Source: Pterobdella sp. o SKG-2022 (Eukaryota; Annelida; Clitellata; Hirudinida; Piscicolidae). Taken from it: DNA of 64,000 nt. Shown here in pieces: positions 1 to 16,400 of the stretch (position 1 is the stretch's first letter; the number at the start of each line of letters is the position of its first letter). The position numbers were made by a program, and so were the translations under genes. A model generated the notes under the pieces. The model saw only the letters and a list, made by a program, of their open reading frames with translations, was not told the origin of the DNA and searched no databases. The stretch covers positions 4,155,896 through 4,219,895 of the forward strand of contig OZ038320.1 in NCBI GenBank assembly GCA_964035795.1, written 5' to 3'.

Positions 1-4413
<4,413 letters not shown>

Positions 4414-4972
4414 GCTAGTGATCACAGTACCCGTTCTGCTACCGATAAATCCCACATTCTTTATTACTCATTTGGTTATCGTGTTTTATTCAAGATTTCA
4501 TGTAGTTTCTGGTAGTAATCTTTTGATTTATATATAATGTAGATTATTTGATAATATTATTCATATATAATACATGATTATTCTTTGTACCGGAGAATCA
4601 CTGTTCTTTCTAGTTAGGGGTATTTGAATCTAATTCATTCATTTTTCTATGCAATCGTTTAACATTTCTTATGATTATCATCTTACTATTTTTTATAGCT
4701 ATCATTTATAACCTTGCTTTCATACTATCTTACTTATCGATATCACTTCATTTAGAAATTCATCATTCCTTAATCAAATTCTACTACACAGTTAAGTTTT
4801 CACGCAGCTTATTTCCTTTGAGTTATATAGGTTGTTCAATTGATAATGATTAAGTTCATAGAAAAGTGCCTTGGTATGCTTGTAAATCTCGTTTTTAAGA
4901 ACATTTTTGAAGATGATATTATTTCGGATTATATTTCTATTTTGTTATACAAATGGATATATTTTGTTATGA

Positions 4973-4978
4973 AATAAA
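4973..4978 (+). terminator. Probable poly(A) signal of the ERM gene
   Basis: AATAAA lies 560 bases after the ERM stop, in an AT-rich tail without open reading frames. It faces the reverse-strand AATAAA at 4993-4998. Assignment rests on position only. Confidence 0.45.
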
Positions 4979-4992
4979 TTCAATTTTAACGC

Positions 4993-4998
4993 TTTATT
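4993..4998 (-). terminator. Probable poly(A) signal of the MTG1 gene
   Basis: TTTATT on the plus strand reads AATAAA on the minus strand, 119 bases past the MTG1 stop at 5117. It is only 15 bases from the opposing ERM signal, so the two transcripts probably converge here. Confidence 0.45.
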
Positions 4999-5116
4999 TC
5001 AACAAAAAGCTCAATATTTTAATAATTTATTTAAAAATCAAAATATTTACAAAAAATTATTATTAAAATGAGAACATTTCTACATATCACACAATAGCAA
5101 AAATTTAATGAAAATT

Positions 5117-8100
5117 CTAAAGTAACTGAGAGCTAGATGGTTTTAGTAGTAAAGGCTTATCGAGGCAGACTTTCCCTAGTAAACCCCTTCTGAAGTCCCT
5201 CAGCATTTTTTTGCATGCTTCCGTAATGTTAGCTACTGTTACATAGCCTCCTGTGATGGTTTGAATTCTAAGGTTTAATTATAAAAAGTAGATGTTATCG
5301 CTATTTCATAAAGCTCAAGCAAGCCAAGTTTGAGATTTTGATGATGAATATAAGATAAAGGTTTAAATATTTATTTAAAGTTAAATAAAAATTCAAAACT
5401 TATGTTTTCAACACTACTTAATAATCAATTAAGACTTAAAATATAAATTTAAAACAAAACTGAATTGCACGTAAATACAAACCAAACATTTACTACATGA
5501 ATAATCATTCAAATAATCACCACTGGGACTTCGGTGTTTCAATGTGAGGTTGTGCATTTTGCAGATCATCAGTAGAACTTCGTTGATATCATCCGATGCC
5601 TCTTTCAACTGGTACCTCTCCACGTAGCTGTTGAGGGTGTTGGAATGAAAAATATATTTAATGCACTATTTGATCGATTTTCTTTTCAAGTTCTTATATA
5701 TTTTTGTGGTAAACTCGTAATTGACGTTAGTTATATAGTATGTATTAGATATGTTCGGTGAAAACTAATAGAATATTAAAAAGTGAAAGTTTTTTGATTG
5801 GCAAAAATTTGATTTTTGCAATCATTATAGTATTTTGTGTTTTCATCTAGCTAATAACTTTCAATAAAAAATTCTAATGTTTCCAATGTTACTCATTGCT
5901 TCAAGATTTATATAATAAAAACAAAAGTTTATTTGACAACAAAGCTTTTAGTAAGCAGAATTGTCAGAGAAACTTTTGTGTTTGTGTCTATACATTTATT
6001 ATTAGCTAAGTGATATATATCTATTATTATGAATTCTAACTCAAAGTGCTGAAGATTGTTGAGAGAGAAGAGTAGAAAATCACAGAGATGAGTCAGATCG
6101 AAAGGTGTGTCTGGGATGGTGGCTGTACAAGGGAGTTTTTTAAACTGTGTAGTCTATATGATAGTAGTGTGGTTCAGCTCAAAAGGCGCATGAACAAAGT
6201 TTGTTCATCTTTAGGAATGAACTATTTACCCAAGCAACAAAAAAATAACCGTTAAACTGAACTAGAAAAAAATAACAACACAGAACCTCAATTATTTCAT
6301 AAATAATTAAAAAACTATTAATCACTACAGCTTAACATGAATCATGCATAAACAATCTTAACCACTCATCTCTGCAACCAACCACAGAGGGCCAGCTTGT
6401 AAGCAACATCAGGGTTGGGGATGCTGGGAGGCAAGATGCCTGGGGTGTCCAACACATATATGCGAGGATTCTCACTTACCTGATGTGGATTTAATGGTTT
6501 TAAAGAATAGTACAAGGATAAGTTTTACAGATAAAAAAGAATTGCGCCAGATGTATTATGATGCCTTCGAATTACGATTCATCATAATCTTTAAAAGATA
6601 AACCAAGTAATTTTCCAATTATCATACCAACTATGTTTTTTCTATTAATATATGGTAAAACGATTCAAAGTTAGGATAAACAATGCTCACCTTGATTTTC
6701 TCCAAAACACTTCTAGTGATGCCTGGCTTGGCTCCCACTGCACTTGCCTTGCCACCTTTATGTGGTTGGTCATATGCCATAAATTCAATGATATCATTAA
6801 TGAGAAGTTTGATCAATATTCGTCATAAAAAACATTATAATCATGTAAAATTATCATTTTAATTGAAAAAATAACTTAAATATTAGTGGTATAAGTAACT
6901 AAAACAAAATTATATTATTATGTATTAAAATTTAAGGCTCATTTGAATACTTGAATAATTTAGATCCTAAATGATATCTTTCAATGAAAATAATACTCAC
7001 TAAACTGAACGTTATTGGCCAATTTGAAAAATGAAACAAGCGTAAAAACATCAAAAATCTTTTGTATGCAAACATTAACCTACATTAGATACATCAAATT
7101 ACAATAGCAAACACACCTTTCTTAGTGAGAACACTCCTCATAGTATTGATGAGAGAGGACTTGCCCACATTTGGTACACCCACTATTAGCAGGTTGTATT
7201 CTGCACACTGGGTTGTAATAATTAAGTAACACTGAAGTTTTTTTCTTTATTTTTTAATAAATGTGGTGCCGTGTGAAACTTATCAATTGTGTCACTGAAC
7301 AACGCTCTAATAAAAGCTACTTTATTTGAAAATGAGTTTAGAAAAATAAAAATTTAATAACAAGTAAACTAACTTTTTTAAAATTTGAATTTGAAAAAAG
7401 TTAAGTTTAAAAAACAATTTACTTTTTGTAACTGAACACAAAAAAATTAAAGCTTATAGGACATACTATTACTAAAGCATAACTGATTCCCTTTTGATTA
7501 CTATGATTTTCTTACTGTTTCAACACTTCCATGAAATTAACTTGAATGCATAAAAAGAAACAAAAATGTATGATCTCACTTCTTTCCTGTTATATCTGTA
7601 GTTGTTTAGCATCACATCCATCACTGTGGGTAAGATCTGTGTGATATTAATATCACCAAAACTAAGTTGTAAAAACTATAAATTTTTCATGGGAAAACTA
7701 TATTGTATGGTTTTCTAGAGGTTGCCACAATTTTCAAATATAAACAATTCCACTAAACGGTTAGTATCAAAATATATATATATATAATGATATCTGCAAA
7801 AACAATAAAAATATATCCATACAGTGAAAAAATTTACCCAAAACTCAATTCAAATTTATAAATATATTCACATACAGACTCACATCCACAAACAATATAC
7901 AATTACACAGATTAACGTACAGTTTTCTTGACAGCAGTTTCAATGTTTTGCTTACATGATATACACAACACCTTTTTCACATACTCATCCATATATTTGG
8001 ATTCATATTGCTTCCAATCTTCAACCAAGTCTATCTGAGTGTTATGTAATAATAGAAGCTTGGAACTTTATTGAATGTTCATATATCAAGTTTGATATTT

Positions 8101-8782
8101 TTGTTTAATGTTGTATGATGAAGACAAACTAATCAAAAATTATGGATCTTGAAAAAATAAATTTATCTAAAAATCTTTTTTCAGTTAAAAATTTCTAAAA
8201 AAAAATTTGAATTTTACATTTTTTGATATACTTTATTATAGATTATATTATTTCATTCTAAAAAAAGTTTATATAACAATTTGGTAAAGTAACTTTCATA
8301 TGTACTTTGTTCAATAGCAAAACTCTAGGCCTGACCATCAACATTTCATCAAACTTAGGATTTCTTCCAGATAATGGGATGTGGTTTGCATTAAGGAAAT
8401 TTAATAAGTCTCACAAAAAATTTAAAGTAGTATTTATATATTGCTGAAAACTTAATATTTGAAAATTGATTTTAAACAATGGTTTCTAATGTTAGCAAGG
8501 ATATCCTGGCATCATGTACTTCAAGAATGCAATCTACATTCTTTAGTGTCTGCTGCATTTTCATGAGACCTTTGTTGAATGTGAAAACAATATTCAATGT
8601 AACACAATTCATCTCTATAATGTTGCATTATGTAGAATAGATCTTTGTGATGGTGGTAGTTGATTTATTATATGTTCATAGAATCTCTAACCTCGAGCCA
8701 TATGCATTGGAAAATGATTGATTTTGTCATTATGAACAAACGCTGTTCTGAACTGAGAAACTATTTGTGTGAGCTTTGTCAT
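5117..8782 (-). CDS. MTG1: Mitochondrial ribosome-associated GTPase 1 (MTG1)
   Basis: MTG1 is a circularly permuted YlqF/RbgA-type GTPase needed for assembly of the large mitochondrial ribosomal subunit. Eleven exons in minus-strand order: 8782-8692, 8569-8505, 8380-8306, 8034-7921, 7636-7580, 7207-7117, 6755-6691, 6479-6383, 6122-6041, 5627-5521, 5250-5117 (stop TAG). All phases agree and give 325 residues; the human protein is similar in length. GTPase motifs appear in permuted order: G4 NKID (76-79, split by an intron), G5 SCK (103-105), G1 GVPNVGKS (144-151), G2 Thr in PGITR (175-179), G3 DTPG (197-200). Other family marks are FPMHMARG near the start, [16 protein letters not shown] and the C-terminal [13 protein letters not shown]. 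The start is the first Met of a 30-codon exon; the N-terminal region is short for a mitochondrial presequence. Intron 2 is AT-AC. The next gene upstream, on the same strand, ends 426 bases away. Confidence 0.94.
8381..8504 (-). other. U12-type AT-AC intron in MTG1
   Basis: On the minus strand the intron starts ATATCCTT (8504-8497), the exact minor-spliceosome 5' consensus. It contains TTCCTTAAT (8398-8390), a near-perfect U12 branch site, and ends ACCAC about ten bases later. No GT-AG pair restores the frame, whereas AT-AC joins DAR to IPLSG exactly as in the MTG1 family. The intron is 124 bases, phase 0. Confidence 0.88.
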
Positions 8783-9207
8783 TTGCAAATGAGCACTAAA
8801 AAACTAAAAGTGAATTAGACAGCGAGTTAAATGTAAACAAGGATACGAAAATCGTATTCTATATTATTATAACATTCAAAATATTGATTCGTCTTTTCTT
8901 ACATGAAAAATTTTCCTTTTTAAATGTTACCAAGTTCGCATTTTTATTTTTCAACAAAAAAATATATAGAAAACAAACTACACAAATAAATAATATATTT
9001 ATTCAATAAAAAGTGAGTTTTGTTCTAATTTTCTTTTCTTTTTCAAAGTTTTGTATGAAACTGTGACGACTGGAGAAGCTGTATGTTAATAAAGTCAAAG
9101 GTGTATTCCATGAGAATATAATTTTTGTAAATAGCAGGATGTTTATAAAAATGCATAAAACATAATTATATAAGACAACTGTAAAGAAATCCTATTACTA
9201 AATTAAA
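8783..9207. other. Spacer between MTG1 and the POLR1G-like gene
   Basis: AT-rich, with no supportable coding sequence. A minus-strand AATAAA (TTTATT at 8998-9003) could serve the upstream minus-strand gene. No clear promoter motif for MTG1 is visible. Confidence 0.5.
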
Positions 9208-10065
9208 TTAATTGAATAATGTAAAATCACCATTAATATTTTGTAAAGCAGTTCGTTTCTTGGGTACTTTGAGTTTAAGATCTGAATATGTAGTCAACTC
9301 TAATTTTTGTTTAACTTTGTCATTTATACTTTCTTTATTTCTAATCTTCAACATCTTTTTAACTTTAGTGGCTGTCAAAAAAAGTTTTATTCTAGACTAA
9401 CTGAAAAAAGTTATTAAACTAGTACCAAATGGTTGTCAAATTTAACATCTGAATTGATATAAGATCATTGAAATTACAATTTTTATTGAACCTGGTGTTA
9501 ATGATGATGAATTAGGTAACAAAACTAATGACGTTGATTTCTGTAATAAAATTAATTAAATTTTTAAATCATTTTTAAAGTGCAAAAACTCTAGACTCAC
9601 CTCCACATCAACTTCATCAGTTGATATGTCATAGTCATTTACTTTATCCTAAAATTTTTTGATTGGTATTAAGCACAAATATGATATAAATAACACTTTA
9701 CTATATAATTAAAGTAATTTTCCAATGTATTATGAATAACTTCTAACATTTTTTTGTATTTGAAATGGAGAAGCAAGTTTAAGAGTCTTGGGCAAGCTTT
9801 TCATATCAAACTGAGTTAAAAAAAATATATAAAATTATATAGCAACTAGCAAAATTATAGTTAAAATTTCACTTATATTATCAACTTTTGAAGATAGCTT
9901 GAATTGTATTATTATAAAAATTGTTGAAATTTTATTATAAATTATATTAAAACTTACTTCAACAGGAACTTCAAACAACCAAATTTCTTTTTTGTCCCCT
10001 TCTATTGATGCTAAGTTTAAGCCATCTTCACCAAAAACTACTTCTACTTCATCACCGATACTCAT
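9208..10065 (-). CDS. Small protein resembling RNA polymerase I subunit POLR1G/RPA34
   Basis: Five exons on the minus strand: 10065-9958, 9810-9748, 9648-9601, 9540-9492, 9371-9208 (TAA). They join in frame to 143 residues. The start is MSIGDEVEVVF. Residues 27-37 read EIWLFEVPVEF, like the E-L/I-W-L-x-x-x-P segment of the RPA34 family (yeast Rpa34, human POLR1G/CD3EAP), a Pol I subunit that pairs with RPA49. A later TSLVLLPNSS segment matches the ATLLAPST position of the human protein. The C-terminus is lysine-rich (KVKKMLKIRNK, LKVPKKRTAL) but lacks the long basic repeats of vertebrate POLR1G. The donor of the exon 9540-9492 (GTTCAA) is weak. Similarity is short and judged by eye. The gene itself looks real because of consistent phases and coding quality; the name is tentative. 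Confidence 0.5.
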
Positions 10066-13000
10066 GCTTCAACAAAGTTCAATATAAATGAGTATTCTTG
10101 AAAAAATTTTTTTAGCAAAACTCAATTTTATTTTTGGTTTACTAGACGTTTATTATGTCCATTAGGTAAAGATTTGCGAGATATTTGTAAAGTAGTTGTT
10201 AAAGTGGTCTAACTAAAGACTGAAATAGTCAATGTTCATTGTAAAAATTTAAAATGTTAGTGTGATCAAAAATAAAAATAACCTTATTTCATAAATAAAT
10301 TTGATAAAAAAATATTTTTAAAAACTAAATAAGCCTAAATGGCTGGCAGTATAAAGAAGGATTCAAACTATCTGATTTGATTTTGGACTAGTTAGCCTCA
10401 AAGTGGCTGAATGTATTGAAAAAATTCATATAATTTAAAGTTTGTTCATTGAATTACATCTGAAAAAAAATGTCCAAAACACAACTTCAAAAATAATTAT
10501 CCAAAAAAAATTTTAGTTCATTAAAGACAAAACCAAAAAATTTTAAAATTATCAACAAAAATACTTTTGAAATAAATTTAAATCATCAAATAGTAATAAA
10601 AAAGAACAGGTTGTGGTGAGTGGGAGTATCATTGTGATAGTGTTTGTGGGCAGCATCAAAGATGTTTGGACTAAACTTGTCAGTGCAGGAATTGAATTTC
10701 AAGTATGATTGCAATTATAAGACAAAACTCCTCCTATCAATGCCTTCATCTTATTGTTATTTTTTATTTATTCTATTTCTTTTTCTTTTATTTTGTTAGT
10801 GGTTTTATTTTTTTGTTGTTAAGATTTTTTTTCTTGAAAATTTTATTTTTCACTATAATTTCTTTTTTTAGTTGATAAAATTTTAAGTTTCATTTTATTT
10901 TATTGTTTCTATTTCTTTTTTTGTTATATCATCATATTTTTACCTGTTTTTTTTCGTTGTTGTTTTAATTTTTTGTTCTGAGTCTTCCCAGGTATTTTCA
11001 GATGAGTTTTGACTTTTTTTCTTTCAACATGTTAGCGGCGGTATTTATCAAAGTTTCTTTTTTAAATTCCTTTAAAATAAAGCATGCTGAAAAACTTTTT
11101 CTAGGAAGAACAAAGGAAGACAATAACGATAATGGTACGTAATTGCTTTATTCTGAAATCTTTTAAAATTATTTTCTTTCTTTATTTATTATCTTTTTTT
11201 TAATAAAAATGTTCATTGTTAGTTTTTTTATATTTTATTTTGAGCTAAAAAAAATTAAATATTTTTCTGCTCAATTTTAGGGTAAATTAACTTTTTTTTT
11301 TGAATTTTTGATAATGCGAAAATAAACTATTAAAAGTGACGTGTACCAATCAAAAACTGGTCTGAAGAATTAAACAAGCACAACTATCTGCCGAGAATGG
11401 ATGGGTGGGTGGATGATGGGTGGATGAATGGATAACAGAAAAAAGTGATGGATAGATAGATAAATAAAGGCTTGGATAGTAAAATAGATAAAGAAACAGC
11501 CAAATAGATGGAAGAATAGATAAGTATAAAATGGATACGGGAAAAAACAATAGATGAAAATGCAAAAAATAAATACATGGATAAGCAATAGAGATCGTAG
11601 CATAAATGGATGGATATAAATGAATGAATGGACAGATTGATTGAAAAGTAACTGAAAAAAGTTAAAAGAAAGGTAGACGGATGGGCGTGATGAGGAGGAA
11701 GATTGATAAAGATGGATGACAACACAGGTGTACGCAGGTTGCTCTTCAATCTGATGAGAGGGAGGATGAAGAAAACGATGAGGATAGAAAAGAAAGATAA
11801 GAATAAGTGTGATTAACATATTATTAGTTTTGTTATAATTATTATCGTTGTTGAGCGGTAACTTCCAAGTTTCCTTTATATCGCAGTGGTTGAAATGCCA
11901 ACGAGGCTCATAGTTTCCAGCAAGGTGGTTTCTTGTTGATGATCTGTTTGCAAGCCGAGAAAGTGCGCATCTGATATTCCGAAACATGATTTTTGCTGCT
12001 TGTGCTGTGATAAAAAGTGGGAGAAGAACTGTTATATTGAAGATAAGGATAGTGGTGATGAAGGTGAAAATAATTAAGAAAGATAATAGCTGTGGAATGG
12101 GTGTAGATCTGGCTTATAGACGGTATCACGTTCCAAAATTACTAGAACTACGTTGGAGTTAATTTTTTTGTATTTATTTTATATGACATGAAGAAAATAA
12201 AAAAAACTTTTTGCCACCAATATATTAAAATCTTAGTTGTATACATAAGATAATGAAAATTTACTTCACGTAATTTGAACGTTCAAAATGGTACAGATGT
12301 ATTCAATTTTTCCAATGGACCAGTTATTAGAGTTTTTTCTTTTTATTCCAAGGCTTTTCCTCAAAAAGCATTTCCATACTCAATAAAAGATTGTAGACTG
12401 CACGTAACCACCGCATTGAGAGATCCCAAAACGCATAAACTTTAAAGCTAATTTGATGAAAGACATTTAAGTAAAATAAATAGCAGAAAAAAAACACATA
12501 TTTGAATAATAATCTTGGTTTGTAAAACATTAGAAAAGCTACTGAAGTGCCGAATTCATAAAAAATGGATAATATGATCAAAATTAAGTGAGTTTTATTG
12601 TCTTTATCAATTTTCAGCAAAACTTAAAAATTTTGTTTCACAAAATTTAACTAGAACCAAAGTATTAAATTGAAATTTTTTACATAAATTAAAATTAATT
12701 TTGGTTTTTTATCAATTTTCTTTAAAATAACATTAATTCCATTAAAATAATAATCCATAAACTTTTATAACCATCGTGTCAAAAAAACAAAGATTTACCT
12801 AACCTTTAAAAGTGCACTCAATTAAAAATAAAAAATTTATTCACCATTAATGTCAAAATAATTTCAGTGAACTCGGTGGATGCAAACCATAATTGAAAAC
12901 CTGGAACTAAGATTTTGCAGTGTACAACTCTGCATTGTAGCAGTCTTTCAACGCTCCTCACTACTCATTACCTCACTTTATTTTTAACCTATTTTTTATG

Positions 13001-13260
13001 CTGGTTTGAAGTTTCCATCATTTTTTTTGGTTTCATTAAAAAAAAATTATTTTTTTTATACTCATTTGTTTTCGCCATTAATTGCTATCCGACAAAAGCG
13101 ATAATAAAAGTTACAGCTTGTTTATTTTTTCAATTTTTTTTTTATTTAATTTTGATTTCTTTGTTATAAATCTCTAGAATCACAATATGGCACGTGAGAG
13201 CTTGATGTGCAGACGTTGATTAAAATTATTTCGATTAGGCGGCATAAACATCTTGGCAAG
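10066..13260. other. Intergenic region, AT-rich
   Basis: Long T-rich and A-rich tracts with no exon that I can support. The only structured part is the GGAT/GATA-type repeat near 11.4-11.8 kb; open frames across it follow the repeat periodicity. A CACGTG E-box lies near 13188, just upstream of the ETS-gene promoter. Confidence 0.5.
11384..11770 (+). repeat. Degenerate GGAT/GATA tetranucleotide repeat tract
   Basis: Dense GGATGGAT, GATAGATA and AATGGATG words over nearly 400 bases. Long open frames on the complementary strand (Ser/Ile/His/Phe-rich) reflect the repeat, not a gene. The inverse strand (ATCC/ATCT) recurs at 14.9, 19.4 and 33.4 kb. Confidence 0.8.
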
Positions 13261-13264
13261 CTTT

Positions 13265-13345
13265 TATTGGCTGCTGAAGTTAATGGGCGGAGTTTAAGTT
13301 TTGTAGCTGATATATAAAGAACAATTTTAGATGCTCATCTCAAAC
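13265..13345 (+). promoter_or_regulatory. Core promoter of the ELF-type ETS gene
   Basis: In order: ATTGG (inverted CCAAT box, 13265-13269), GGGCGG (GC box, 13285-13290) and TATATAAA (TATA box, 13311-13318). A start site is expected near 13340. The elements have textbook order and spacing, lie 180 bases upstream of the first ETS-gene ATG and stand out from AT-rich surroundings. No transcript evidence was available. Confidence 0.65.
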
Positions 13346-13495
13346 GTGATACTTCGAAGTTTTATGGCATATTTTAAAATGTTCCGACACATCTCTGCTC
13401 AATTATAAATCAACTTTTAAACTAACCTCCAATCAAAAATTTTATTTTGACGTTTTAAAAAAGACAAAAAAATTTCTCGTTTCCACATTTTTCGA

Positions 13496-16400
13496 ATGTC
13501 TCCAATAGTAACAACTCCCTCAAAAAAGCTGCAGTGCTTGAACTGGTTGACAGAGGATGCCAACAAAGACACTGATCTCTGGGCACATGGGAGTTTGCAC
13601 TGCAAGGCTGAAGCTATGACAGGTATGTTTTTTAAACTTTTCGTTTTCATTTACTTCATCTTTGCGTTCGTTATCACATGTTTTTTTTCAAATTGGTCAG
13701 TTAGTATCTTACTATGTTATATTTTTGCGGTATTGCTCTATGGTTTTTTGGTGCAAGTGTTTGTATTGAAGTAAGTTACTTGACGATGATATCTAGTAAA
13801 CATCAAAAAACTTAGAGTTTCAATCGATCAAAATCAATGAGAATATAGCATATATGGTGTTAAGGTTTTTATGTCGCCACTATTTTGTAGTTTTTTTAGA
13901 GTCTTTTCAAAACGACAAAGAAAATTTCATGAAATAAAGAAATATTTATACCCTGTAACTTTAAATAAAGGAAAACCATGAATATACAAAATTAATAAAA
14001 CAAAACGCCAAGAGTTTGACTAAAGTGGTTGTGGTGTAATACGCAAATGATTGCCAGTTGTTTCGAGTTATGTTGTATCAAGTCAACATTATGACCGAAT
14101 AATCGTAATTTTCATCAGATTTTAACAATAAAAACAAAGCTTTTTAAAGAGAAACACTTGAATATATAAATATTTATAATTTTTTTATTCTCTCAACGAT
14201 ATTTCTCGTAAAAAAAAAGAACTTACAAGTGGTATAATTTGTTTTTTAATTGTAACTCGTTTTAAACCTATTCAAGTCCTATTTTTTATCGTACTTTTTG
14301 CATAGAAACCGTTTTGTATTACGTTTACTTATTACGTTGTATGAGGTGGTATATTATTTCTACAGTTTTCTTGAAGTTACATTTCATTTTTTCAAAAAAA
14401 CGTAAATTTTTGACTTGTCGATTTCACCTAAGAACCAATTCAATTGAAAATGCACTGAAAAAATAGTCAAAAAGATTTCACTAAATTAAACAAGCCACAA
14501 AACTATCATAGACACATTCAAAACTCCACCTAATCTCAACATCACCCACACACTATTCTAAATACAACAAAAAAACACTCAACTCTCATACAAACTCCAC
14601 CCGAAATAGTTAAGTTACAGCATAACACGGAACATTGAAACACTAGATAGTCACACCATACACGCACCAGCATATCTCAAGAGTTGCTTATTGTATTACA
14701 TTAGCACGTATGCTGTAAGTGGTTGCACATCAAAGGAAATGAGACAACAGTTGGAATTAATGCAAGAGTGTGGGTGATATAAGTAATTAAGATGTAATAA
14801 AACAAAGCAGATGATCAGCCAATTATAATGTCTTTGAACCTTCACCCTTTCATGCATCTATTTACTCTTTTCTCCTTTCATCCATTTGTCTACAAAATTA
14901 TTCACTTATTTATCCGACATTTTAGTTTTATTTATTTATTTCTTTATTTTTTCATAGATTCATCTATTTATTCAATTGACCATCCATCCATCTACTCATC
15001 CATCAATCAACTTTTTATCCATCTATCTATTCTTTCATCTATCTATCTACTTATCCATTTATTCACTCATCGATCACTCACCCATCAATCCATCCATCCA
15101 CTTACCTCTTCACCTCTTCATTTTCCAATTAACCACACCAAACACGAATCTCAACTCAACCATTCCATCCCTCATTTAGCTGAAACCTGCCCGCTTCCAA
15201 CACAACATTTTCAACTATTACATATACTTATTATCAGGAAAATATAAAATACAATGTATATATCATGTATTAATTATTGTGTGACCATAGGAAAACTTAT
15301 CTATATATCTACCAAATGGATATCCCCCTTAGTGTTATCATGTATTTAATTACACATAGCCTGTGTATGCAAGTGTATCTTCTGCATATAAAAAGGTGAA
15401 TTTTAAGTATATAATCAAATAAACTTAGTATAGATTTTTATAAATCTTATAAAATATTATATACGTATACACATCCTTTTATATATTTTTTATCATATTG
15501 ATTTTTCTTGCATTTTTATTTTTAATACCATCACTAACAACAACTACATCTCCAGTGATACCAACTTCTACATCATCAATGTTATCAGCAATCACTTGTT
15601 GATTCTCATCATCCATGATCGATCTGTATGGACTCTTTATTACGGCTATTATTGTTTTCTTATTATTAAAAAAATTTTTTTTGATTTTTTTATGGTTATG
15701 GATATTTTTCATTGTAATATTTTTATTTCTTGTTATTATTACTTTTATTTATTATTTTTCATTATATTGTGTATTTTTTATATTCATGTTATTCTTTCTA
15801 TTATTATTATTATTATTATTATTGAAATTATTAATAAATTTATTTGCTTTCATGACAAAATTCTTCGTAATTTATTTATTTTTAATTACTTTTTTACCAC
15901 ACCATCAATCCATCTTCCTCTATCTTACTTGTTTTTCATTTCCTATTGCTAAAACTCCTAACTATCACGGAATTATCTCGCATATAGACGAAAAATTTTG
16001 CCAAGGTTTACTACATTGTATAAGTAGTGAAACATCACTGAGGCATCATGAAGCAGTGAAATTGTCATTAAATTAATACTGGTGATCAGTAAATTAAGTA
16101 AATAAATGTAAATAAGTTAATACAAATATGAGTGAAGTGATACAAATATTAGTGAAGATTTTGCTTAAATTAATAGAAAGCAGTTAGTAAATAATTAAAA
16201 TGTTATTAAAAACTTGCCTGAATGTTAAAAATTACATTGAGTAGTAAAGAATTACAGATAGTAGGGTTACAATTAGTAAGTTATAAGTAATAGAGTTACG
16301 AATAATAAGAAATTACGATCTTAAAGATTCACAAATAGTAAAGAATCACATTAGTAAAGGTTACACAACAGTATACCTTTACAAAGTAATAATTAACTTA

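Noticed and set aside
11370..11987. 205-codon minus-strand open frame
   Set aside because: Most of it lies over the GGAT/GATA repeat; the N-terminal part has no splice context or family resemblance.
14828..15247. 139-codon plus-strand open frame (Ile/His/Ser/Phe-rich)
   Set aside because: Translation of the CATC tetranucleotide tract.
15596..16076. Overlapping hydrophobic open frames resembling membrane proteins
   Set aside because: T-rich TTA repeat sequence inside the ETS-gene intron; hydrophobicity is a composition effect.
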